Assembly (NCBI GenBank): GCA_035285405.1
Contig: JAYKJI010000282.1
Coordinates: forward strand, 1-16,747
DNA: 16,747 bases
Direction of reading: 5' to 3'
Source: Woronichinia sp035285405
Lineage (GTDB): Bacteria > Cyanobacteriota > Cyanobacteriia > Cyanobacteriales > Microcystaceae
Shown: in pieces, positions 1-8,200 of the stretch
Position numbering within the stretch: the first letter of the stretch is position 1
Layout: every line of letters begins with the position of its first letter
Notes under the pieces: model-generated
Told to the model about the DNA's origin: nothing
Database searches by the model: none
What the model saw: only the letters and a program-made list of their open reading frames with translations
Translations under genes and position numbers: made by a program

Positions 1-125
1 GAATAATAGATACGCCTTAGTTCATCCATCGCAAAAGCAATGACTGTGCCTTTGTGGTTAACCTGGACGGTGTATTGATACTTGCGGTCAGTGTAGGTCT
101 TGAGAAAATTATTGAGAATCGTCAT
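1..125 (-). CDS. 5' end of an unrecognised protein (partial, runs off the left edge)
   Basis: Reading the minus strand from the ATG at 125-123, the frame stays open for 41 codons to the window edge. The predicted peptide starts MTILNNFLKTYTDRKYQ and continues with a segment ending AFAMDELRRIYY. Its composition is that of a real soluble protein: balanced charges, alternating hydrophobic residues, and no low-complexity bias. There is no signal peptide or membrane segment in the visible part. No clear Shine-Dalgarno sequence precedes the ATG, and the frame is also open for some codons upstream, so the start is uncertain. I do not recognise the family. The gene lies downstream of the RND pump gene on the same strand, but 867 bases and a terminator hairpin separate them, so it should have its own promoter. 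Confidence 0.5.
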   Translation of the reverse strand, partial: MTILNNFLKTYTDRKYQYTVQVNHKGTVIAFAMDELRRIYY

Positions 126-408
126 AAGAACAAAGCCAAAATAATAGTAAAGAAGATATGAGATCTGGTTTTTAGACCGTGGAAAAGAGCTCAGAGGAAT
201 AAATTTCTCTGCCAAAGGAAGAATAGAAAGCTGTACAGAACCTACTTCGTTTATTGTCCGAAATCTATCTGTCCGCTTTACCCAAGTTATTTGAATTTTC
301 TTAGGTTAATCCTAATTTTTTCGCCATCGCAAAAAAATAGCTTACTAATTAGCAATGGCATTATCAATTAGCTCTGGATTGGTTAGCCAATTAAGTCCGA
401 TGCCTGTT

Positions 409-477
409 CTCCTATCCTGTCTCTACCGACTTTGATATAGGAGTTTTATGGCTCAAAACTTTGTTGATCTCTGCTGA
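409..477 (+). promoter_or_regulatory. Ribosome-binding-site hairpin in front of a short, possibly broken ORF
   Basis: AGGAG at 439-443 sits 4 bases before an ATG at 448 that opens a 9-codon frame (MAQNFVDLC, stop at 475-477). The bases CTCCTAT (409-415) are the perfect complement of ATAGGAG (437-443), so the transcript could fold with a 21-base loop and hide the ribosome binding site. If reading slips by one base just before the stop, the +1 frame runs from the GCT at 473 to a TAA at 560-562, as a remnant gene with one indel would. Pairing and codons are read directly; regulation or decay is inference. A 7-bp stem can arise by chance in a stretch this long. Confidence 0.25.
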
Positions 478-945
478 TATTAAAACTATCGGCTATGCTG
501 ATCAACAGTGTATTTACCTAAAAAATAAATGCCATAATTACGTAAGTAAAAATGCGTATTAATTCACGTCCTATACTCATAAAAAGAGTAAAAAATAAAC
601 TCAGAAATAGAAGCCAAATAGTTAACGCGATGTGTAACTTAAACGAAGCCGACACTAAAATATCAAATTGCAAAGTGTCTGGATTATAGCGGGTAAACTA
701 GCGACAGACAGTATGAGCCAAAGGCTTGCGATTAATACGACTCGTCAGATGCTACACCACATATCTCTAGACCAAATCCGGTGATGTTCTAAACCTGTAG
801 AATGAGTAATAATAGATAAATGTAAAGCTCAAAATTTAGTTTACTGTAAATTTTTTGTTGATTATATCTAATGCGACGGCAGAAGTTTTAGGGCAGTGTG
901 ACTCAGGATAAGCTATTTACGGGTAGATTAATTTTGATTAACCAA

Positions 946-970
946 AGTCCAGATCATCATAATCTGGACT
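946..970 (-). terminator. Probable terminator of the RND pump gene
   Basis: AGTCCAGAT (946-954) and ATCTGGACT (962-970) form a perfect 9-bp stem with a 7-base loop. It lies 22 bases beyond the stop codon of the minus-strand RND gene, where an intrinsic terminator is expected. Read on the minus strand the stem is followed by TTTGGTTAA, a weak U tract, so termination may be partial. Confidence 0.6.
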
Positions 971-992
971 CACAATCTTGGCAGAATTTGCA

Positions 993-3900
993 CTAATCGT
1001 TTTGGGGAGAAATCTGCAAATTTGGGGCCACGGTTCCACTCTCTTCGGGCACTTGACTGGCTTGACCCTTGGGCTGTGCCGTTGCTGAGGGGCCAGAGTT
1101 CCCACCGCCACCTTTTAAGAAACGCTCTTCAATCTCTTTGATCAGACTGTACAAAACAGGGACAAGGAAAAGACTCAGCATGGTGGAAATCAAGTAACCG
1201 CCAAAAATAGCCGTTCCCAATGACCAACGACTCATGGCTCCTGCACCCGCCGCAATTACCAAGGGCCAGAAACCCACTAGACCCGAAATTGCTGTCATTA
1301 AAATCGGTCGTAAGCGTTCCTTGGCCGCAAAGGCAGCCGCTTTAGGAATACTCATACCTAAGTCCATCGCCTGATTGGCAAACTCCACGATCAGAATGGC
1401 ATTTTTACTGGCCAGACCAATTAACATTACTAGCGCGACCTGGGCATAGACATTATTATTGACTGTTGGCCATAAAGCACCAGTGGCAACCTGAGCATTG
1501 GCACGTAGCAGAATTGCTCCCATCGCTCCCAAAATAGCTAGGGGAACGGTCATCATAATAATGGTGGGATCAATATAGCTTTCGTACTGGGCAGCTAAGA
1601 CGAGGAACACCATGATAAAAGCTAGACCAAAGATGATCGGAGCCGCACCACCGGACTGTTTCTCTTGATAACCTGTCCCGTACCACTCATACCCCATGGA
1701 GACGGGCATGATCTCCTTGGCTAATTTTTCCATGGCCATCATCGCCTGCCCCGTACTATATCCCTGGGCTGGTGAAGCCTGAACATCAACAGCCGGATAG
1801 ATATTAAAGTGGGTGACAATGGGAGGATAGTTAATTTGCTTAATATTGACGACGTTACTCAATTGTACTAAAGCACCATCGCGCGATCGCACATAGAGAC
1901 GGCTCATGTCCTGGGGATTAGAGCGAAAACTCCCCTTTGCCTGAGCATAAACCTGATAGAGACGACCCCCTAAAACGTACTGATTGACGTAGCTCGATCC
2001 CATATAAACGCCTAGAGTCTGGAAAATACTAGAGACATCAATATTTTGAGCATTGGCCTTATCGCGTTGTACCGAAATTTCAAACAAAGGAGCCGAAAAA
2101 GTAAACTGAGTAAAGATCGTTCGAGGGTTGAGTTCAGGGAGTTTTCGGGCCGCCGCCATATACTTTTGGATGTTTTCAATAAAGACATCCATCGGCAGAT
2201 CGCCTCGATTTTGGAGGTAGAAGTCTAAGCCCCCAGTGCTACTTAGCCCATCCACCGGTGGAGCATTAACCGCAATGACCTGGGCCCCAGAAATTTTCAT
2301 CGACAATTCTCGGTTGATATCCGCTAATAAAGCAAACACCGATTTTTTCTGGCCAGGTCGCTCTTCCCAGTTTTTTAACTTGACAAAGTAAAGAGATTTA
2401 CTACTATCATTGCCTAAAAAACTAAATCCTCCCATTCCCAAAACGTGTTCAACTTCTTCGCGTCCTTTAACAATGGTAATAACCTTGCTAATAATGTCCT
2501 TTGTATATTCAATGGATACTCCTGGTGGCGAGTTACCTAGGATAAAAAAGTAACCTTGATCTTCTTCAGGAATAAATCCTGTCGGTGTAATACTATAAAT
2601 CCAAGCGGTTCCCACCAGAGAAGCGATAAAGAACGGTAAGACTAACAAACGAATGGCAATTAAAAACTCTACTATCTTTCCATACCCTTCCCGAATCCAA
2701 TCAAAAAAGCGATTAAACCAGTTAAAGAAAATGGCAAGAGGGCCATGTTTTTCCTTGGCGGGTCGCATCAGAATGGCAGACATACTAGGGGAAAAGCTGA
2801 TGGCATTAAAGGTAGAAATGGCCACAGAGAAAGCCATAATCAAGGCAAACTGTTTATAAACAATCCCCGTTGTACCTGGAAAGAAGGTGACGGGAATAAA
2901 CACGGCCATTAAAACAATCGAGGTGGCAACGACGGCTCCCGTTAACTCATTCATCGCATCCAAGGCTGCCTGCATAGGCCGCATTCCCTGGGAGAGTTTA
3001 GTTTCGATCGCCTCTACCACCAGAATCCCATCATCCACAACCAGACCCGTGGCTAGAATAACCCCAAATAGCGTTAACTGGTTCAAACTAAAACCAAAGA
3101 CCAGGGCAAAGGCCATGGCTCCAATTAAAGACACGGGAATGGCGATCGCCGGAATGATTGTAGTACGCCAGTTTTGAAGAAAAACGAAGATGACCAAAAA
3201 TACGAGCAGAATAGCTTCAATTAAAGTTTTCTGAGCTTCGTCCAAGGAAGCCGTTACAAAGAGAGTATTGTCCGTTGCGACAGCCGCATTCAAACCAGGT
3301 GGAAAAAGCGGTCTCAACTCGGCTATTTTTTCCCTTACTAAATCGGCTGTATTAAGTGCATTGGTTCCAGGAAGTTGATAGATTAAAAAAGCCACCGCCG
3401 GCGCACCATCAAAGAGGGACACCTGTTTATAACTTTGGGAACCCACCGAGGCGTAACCCACATCTTTGATTCGGATCAAGGTTCCATCTTCTCCTGCCTT
3501 GACTACAATCTCTCCCGCTTCCTCTGGACTGACAAAACGACCTAGCACCCTCGCGTTAATCTGAAATTTTTGACCGGCATCCACTGGCGGTAGGTTAATT
3601 CCCCCTGCCCCAACTTGAATATTTTGTTGTCGAATGGCGTTAACCACATCCAATGCGGAGAGGTTACGGGCGGCCAGGGCATCGGGGTCTAACCAAAATC
3701 GCATGGCATAAAGACCCACCCCAATAATCGCCGTACTCCCAACTCCATTCAACCGTTTAATTTCGTTATTGACGACACGATCAACAAAGTTACTAATAAA
3801 GAGATCGTCGTAGATAAATTTACCTTCCGCATCTTTTTCCGAATAAAAGCCGTAGGCAATGGTAATCGAGGGAGATTGCTTTTGCGTAACAATCCCCTGA

Positions 3901-4283
3901 CGGTTTACTTCCTCTGGCAAGCTAGAAGCAGCGATCGCCACGTTATTTTGGACTAAGACCTGAGCAATATTCCGATCCATTTCCACCGGAAAATAGACGT
4001 TAATCGAGCTTGACCCCGTATTGTCGGTCGAGGAGTTCATATAAATGACTTGCTCTGTCCCGTTAATCTGTCGCTCTAGTACTGTTGTTACATTCTCTTC
4101 CGCCGTCTTGGCATCGGAACCAACGTAACTGGCCGAAACCGTCACCTGCTTGGGGGCCAAATCGGGCAATTTTGCTAACGGTAATAGGGGTAAGGCGATC
4201 GCGCCCAATAAAACGATAACAATGGTGCAGACCGTCGTTAGAACCGGTTTTTTAATAAAATTATCGGAAATACTTAGTAACAT
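993..4283 (-). CDS. RND family efflux transporter, inner-membrane pump subunit (HAE-1/AcrB type)
   Basis: This 1096-residue protein has the full length and layout of an AcrB-like proton-driven drug/hydrophobe exporter. An N-terminal helix (about residues 13-35) is followed by a large periplasmic porter loop, a first membrane bundle (about 352-500), a second periplasmic loop and a C-terminal bundle (about 900-1055). The proton-relay residues are present: the adjacent aspartates of VVDDGILVVE (D417, D418) in TM4, and a lysine (about K960) in LIGLASKNAILIVEF, matching AcrB D407/D408 and K940. The tail after the last helix is Gly/Ser/Pro/Gln-rich and probably cytoplasmic. Start ATG 4283 gives the usual short cytoplasmic lead-in (MLLSISDNFIKKPV); the ribosome binding site is weak. 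No membrane-fusion (HlyD/AcrA) or TolC-type gene is adjacent, so partners must be encoded elsewhere. The substrate cannot be told from sequence. The neighbour moaB is divergent and functionally unrelated. Confidence 0.93.
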   Translation of the reverse strand: MLLSISDNFIKKPVLTTVCTIVIVLLGAIALPLLPLAKLPDLAPKQVTVSASYVGSDAKTAEENVTTVLERQINGTEQVIYMNSSTDNTGSSSINVYFPVEMDRNIAQVLVQNNVAIAASSLPEEVNRQGIVTQKQSPSITIAYGFYSEKDAEGKFIYDDLFISNFVDRVVNNEIKRLNGVGSTAIIGVGLYAMRFWLDPDALAARNLSALDVVNAIRQQNIQVGAGGINLPPVDAGQKFQINARVLGRFVSPEEAGEIVVKAGEDGTLIRIKDVGYASVGSQSYKQVSLFDGAPAVAFLIYQLPGTNALNTADLVREKIAELRPLFPPGLNAAVATDNTLFVTASLDEAQKTLIEAILLVFLVIFVFLQNWRTTIIPAIAIPVSLIGAMAFALVFGFSLNQLTLFGVILATGLVVDDGILVVEAIETKLSQGMRPMQAALDAMNELTGAVVATSIVLMAVFIPVTFFPGTTGIVYKQFALIMAFSVAISTFNAISFSPSMSAILMRPAKEKHGPLAIFFNWFNRFFDWIREGYGKIVEFLIAIRLLVLPFFIASLVGTAWIYSITPTGFIPEEDQGYFFILGNSPPGVSIEYTKDIISKVITIVKGREEVEHVLGMGGFSFLGNDSSKSLYFVKLKNWEERPGQKKSVFALLADINRELSMKISGAQVIAVNAPPVDGLSSTGGLDFYLQNRGDLPMDVFIENIQKYMAAARKLPELNPRTIFTQFTFSAPLFEISVQRDKANAQNIDVSSIFQTLGVYMGSSYVNQYVLGGRLYQVYAQAKGSFRSNPQDMSRLYVRSRDGALVQLSNVVNIKQINYPPIVTHFNIYPAVDVQASPAQGYSTGQAMMAMEKLAKEIMPVSMGYEWYGTGYQEKQSGGAAPIIFGLAFIMVFLVLAAQYESYIDPTIIMMTVPLAILGAMGAILLRANAQVATGALWPTVNNNVYAQVALVMLIGLASKNAILIVEFANQAMDLGMSIPKAAAFAAKERLRPILMTAISGLVGFWPLVIAAGAGAMSRWSLGTAIFGGYLISTMLSLFLVPVLYSLIKEIEERFLKGGGGNSGPSATAQPKGQASQVPEESGTVAPNLQISPQND

Positions 4284-4475
4284 AGGATAGAGGAAAGACC
4301 TTAACCGAATACCGAAGGAAACTCGTTAACTCAGACGAACGAATCAGTCCTTTAGATCCCACCGAGGGGAAAAGTGATTTGCCTAATATCTTACGAGAAT
4401 TTTGGGTAATCCGAAAAATCTGGTTATTTTATTGATGGTTTATGGATCGTTCATAGATAGTTTATAAGTATTCTC

Positions 4476-4979
4476 ATGTCTCCGCTTCCCCATCCAGATT
4501 CAAGCCTTTTATCCGTTCGTTGTGCTGTGCTGACCATTAGTGATACTCGCACCCCAGACAGCGATCGCAGCGGCCAGTTCATTCAACAAGCCTTACAAGC
4601 GGCTGGCCATTATCTGGAATCCTATCTAATTTTGCCCGATGATCCTAACCAGATTCGAGCAGCCCTACAGCAATTAGGGTCTATGCCTGAACTAGATGTT
4701 ATTCTTTGCAGTGGAGGAACCGGCATTTCCCCCCGTGATACGACCTACGAGGTGCTAGAAAGATTACTAGAAAAAACCTTACCCGGCTTCGGAGAATTAT
4801 TTCGCTTTTTGAGTTATCAAGAAATTGGCTCCAGGGCGATCGCCTCCCGTGCAGTTGCAGGCACTTATCAGTATAAACTCGTATTTTCTTTACCAGGGTC
4901 AACAAAAGCGGTTCAATTGGCCATGGAAAAATTAATTTTGCCTGAATTAAATCACTTAATCAAGCAACTGCATGGCTAA
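4476..4979 (+). CDS. moaB: Molybdenum cofactor biosynthesis protein B (MoaB/MogA fold)
   Basis: The 167-residue protein belongs to the MoaB/Mog family, which binds molybdopterin. In organisms that have MogA, MogA adenylates molybdopterin and the role of MoaB is less clear; in organisms without MogA, MoaB can do the adenylation. Family signatures are all visible: the N-terminal strand plus TISDTRT (20-26), the SGGTG loop (79-83), PRDTT (86-90), PGFGELFR (103-110), the EIGSRAIASRAVAG segment (116-129) and LPGS (139-142). The EIG/SRAVAG block resembles E. coli MoaB more than MogA. It is a cytoplasmic protein of normal family length. The ATG at 4476 directly precedes the family's N-terminal region. 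No other cofactor gene is nearby: the gene is divergent from the RND pump and is followed by 249 bases before the large RTX gene. Confidence 0.9.
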   Translation: MSPLPHPDSSLLSVRCAVLTISDTRTPDSDRSGQFIQQALQAAGHYLESYLILPDDPNQIRAALQQLGSMPELDVILCSGGTGISPRDTTYEVLERLLEKTLPGFGELFRFLSYQEIGSRAIASRAVAGTYQYKLVFSLPGSTKAVQLAMEKLILPELNHLIKQLHG

Positions 4980-5196
4980 AACTGTTAGGAATCAGCGCAT
5001 CATCCATCCCGCAACCACTCCACTCTTCTCTACATCCATCAATTTGATAGAGTAATCTCATCACTAGACACTTAAGTAACTCCTGGGTTGTCTTTCTCTT
5101 GAATGACATTTGATAAAGATTTTAATTGTTATTATCTGCCTTCAAATCAAAGAAAAACTGTCATCATCTGTTATCTCTAACGTTAAAAAAATTCAC

Positions 5197-5202
5197 TATA
5201 CT
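5197..5202 (+). promoter_or_regulatory. Candidate -10 element for the RTX/propeller gene
   Basis: TATACT lies 26 bases before the ATG at 5229 and differs from the TATAAT consensus at one position. I see no good -35 hexamer at the usual spacing, so this would be an extended or activator-dependent promoter, or a chance match. It would give a 5' leader of about 20 bases without a clear ribosome binding site. Confidence 0.3.
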
Positions 5203-5228
5203 GGAAATCGTTAATAAATTTTTGCTCA

Positions 5229-8200
5229 ATGACAGCGATGCTTCCCAATTCTGCTCTTCCCTTTATTTACGATCAACTCAGTCCCGTTACTAGTTTAGAA
5301 AATTTTTGGAATCTCCTTGATATCACCTTGAGAACGCCATACAGCGATCAGACAGTGGCAAAACTAGGCGATCAGTGGCAATTAAACAATGTTGGTCTCA
5401 GTTCTCCTGGCGAGTCAGTGAGTGATCCGGTTCTGGGGACAGCGATCGCCGTCCAGGTCATTAACCCGAATACCAGTTATTTAGCGATGAATTTTGCTGG
5501 AGGAGGCAGATCGGAAAGCTTGAGAGCAGCTTGGTGGGAAAAATATAATTATTTGAGTGATGCTCCGGTGAATTCCCTGGCTGATACAGGAAACGAAGGA
5601 GTGATTTTTACACCCCCTATATCGTCAGTAAGACTGGGTAGTGGCATACCGTCAATCATCAAAGCAGAGAATAGTAACACCAGAGTCGCTAATGGCCCAT
5701 CTCTTCGGGTCTTACAGAGTGAACCGACCAAATTTTGGACAAAGCTTTTGGGTTCCTCCTTCTATGACTACGCCACTGCCCTAACAACCGGCAACGATGG
5801 CGCAATTTATATGAGTGGTACAACAGGAGGAAATCTGGACGGTCAGACCAACAATGGGTTAAGTGACGTATTTATTACCAAATACAATACCGACGGCAGC
5901 AAAGTTTGGACGAAACTATTGGGAACAACCGGCGAAGAAGAGGCCAATGCCCTCACCACCGGCAAAGATGGAGCTATTTATGTCAGTGGCTATACAGAGG
6001 GAACCCTGGATGGGCAAGTTAATCGAGGGTTGGGCGACGTATTTATTACCAAATACAATACTGACGGTACGAAAGTCTGGACAAGACTATGGGGTTCGGT
6101 GAGCTACGATCAAGCCAGCGCCTTAACCACAGGAAACGACGGTTTAATCTATGCCAGTGGCTACACCCTAGGTAGCGTAGATGGTCAAATCAATAATGGT
6201 GGCTACGATACTTTTATTAGCAAATATAACTTGTCCGGAACTAGAATTTGGACAAGGATGCTGGGTTCTAGCAGCGATGATTATTCTAGTGCTCTTACGA
6301 CGGGCAGTGATGGCTCTATCTACCTTGGCGGCTATACATTTGGGGATCTTGACGGTCAGATTAATAACGGTAGCGGTGATGCTTTTATTACCAAATACAG
6401 TATAGATGGCACGAAGGTCTGGACAAAATTACTCGGTTCATCGAGTTATGACAAGGCCTATGCTCTAACCACGGGAAATGATGGAGCGATCTACATCAGT
6501 GGCTATACCGAAGGAAGCTTGGATAGTCAACTTTACAATGGCAACGGTGATGCCTTCATTAGTAAATACAACGCTGATGGTACAAAAGCCTGGACAAAAT
6601 TGCTAGGTTCCACTGGCTACGACTATGCCACGGCTTTAACGACGGGGAATGATGGAGCCATCTATGTTAGTGGCTATACCCAGGGCAGTTTCGATGGTCA
6701 GACCAATAGTGGCGGTGTTGATAACTTTATTGCTAAATATAATCCCGATGGCACAAAAATCTGGACAAAGCTTTTTGGTTCCTCCAGCCATGATTATGAC
6801 TATGCCTTAACTACCGGCATTGATGGTTCAATCTATACCAGTGGTTATACCTTTGGTAATCTCGATAATCAAGTCAATAATGGTTCCAGCGATGCTTTTC
6901 TCGTGAAGTATCAAGGAAACACGGATGCAACCAAGTCTCAAACAAATTTACTGGGTACAACCGGTAATGATCTGATAACAGCCTTGGCGATCGCTGGCGA
7001 TGGCTCTTTCTATGGCAGTGGCTTCACGGAAGGTAGTCTAGATGGTCAGATTAATAACGGATTACAGGATGCCTTTGTCATTAAGTACAATGCAGACGGC
7101 ACAAAGGCTTGGACACAATTGTTGGGATCAACGGGCAACGACGTAGCTCAAAGTCTGACAACGGGGACAGATGGGGCGATCTATGTGGGGGGCTATACGA
7201 ACGGCAATCTGGACACCCAAATTAATAGTGGCTTACAGGACGCTTTTCTAACTAAGTACAATACAGACGGCACAAAAGCCTGGACACAACTTTTAGGTAC
7301 AACCGGTAATGATGGGGCCAATGCCCTCAGAACGGGCAACGATGGTGCAATCTATGTCAGTGGCTATACCGCCGGTAATTTGGAGGGTAAAACTAATAGC
7401 GGTTTACAAGATACTTTTCTGACTAAGTACAATACAGACGGTACAAAAGCCTGGACGCAACTGTTGGGATCGACTAATGATGACGTGGCCAATGCTCTCA
7501 CCATTGGCAATGATGGCACGATTTATGTCGGCGGCTATACCTTGGGGAATCTAGATGGTCAAAGTAATGGTGGATTACAGGATGGCTTTGTCACCAAGTA
7601 CAATACAGATGGCACGAAACTTTGGACAAAGCTCTTGGGAGCAACGGGAATTGATGTTATCTCAGCCTTAACGACGGGTAATGATGGTTCAATCTATGCC
7701 ACTGGTGCGACAAAAAGTAATTTAGATGGTCAGATTAATAGTGGGGGTTACGATGTCTTTCTGACTAAGTACACTGTGGATGGCACCAAGGTCTGGACAA
7801 AGCTTTTAGGAACAGCCAGTGATGACTATGCCTATGCGTTAAGAACAGCCAATGATGGCACCCTCTATTTGAGTGGTTATAGTGGCGGTAATCTGGGTGG
7901 TCAGATCAATAGCGGTAGCAATGATGCTTTTATTGCCAAGTACAATACTGATGGTACGATGATTTGGACAAAGCTTTTGGGGTCAACCGGAACGGATGTG
8001 GCCTCAGCTTTGGTTGCGGACAATGTTGGTACATTTTATGTGGGGGGTTATTCCAGTGGCAATTTGGATGGCCAAATCAATAGTGGTAACAATGATGCTT
8101 TTATCACTAAGTACCAGGAGGATCTTCCGACCCTTTCTATCAATGATGTTACCGTGCTTGAAGGGGTGGATACTAGTGCCGTCTTGACGATCAACTTAAG

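Larger units (their letters stand above)
126..992. other. Long intergenic stretch without a convincing intact gene
   Basis: These 867 bases are AT-rich and broken by stops in all frames; I found no tRNA, rRNA or CRISPR repeat. Three things stand out. A 9-bp hairpin at 946-970 probably ends the RND transcript. A hairpin at 409-443 pairs with a good ribosome binding site ahead of a 9-codon ORF (448-477). A small AT-rich stem followed by a T run lies at 301-321. The stretch may be a degraded gene or a region carrying an undetected small RNA. I cannot assign either from the sequence. Confidence 0.5.

Noticed and set aside
301..321. TTAGG/CCTAA stem followed by six T bases, like a terminator
   Set aside because: The stem has only five, mostly AT pairs and no gene ends just upstream on the plus strand; in AT-rich DNA this is expected by chance.
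713..784. Small ORF starting MSQRLAINTTRQML
   Set aside because: It is only 23 codons long, has no ribosome binding site, and I recognise no family; it is not supportable as a gene.
2653..3177. Open frames on the plus strand inside the RND gene
   Set aside because: They lie antisense to conserved RND segments, including the TM4 aspartate motif, and have no protein-like features of their own.
4432..4468. TTGATG and TATAAG as a moaB promoter
   Set aside because: The spacing between them is about 25 bases, and transcription would begin at or after the start codon.
5730..8123. Regular direct repeats that could be mistaken for a CRISPR or satellite array
   Set aside because: The 171-base period is exactly 57 codons, the frame is open throughout and the variation keeps the amino-acid pattern, so this is a coding repeat.
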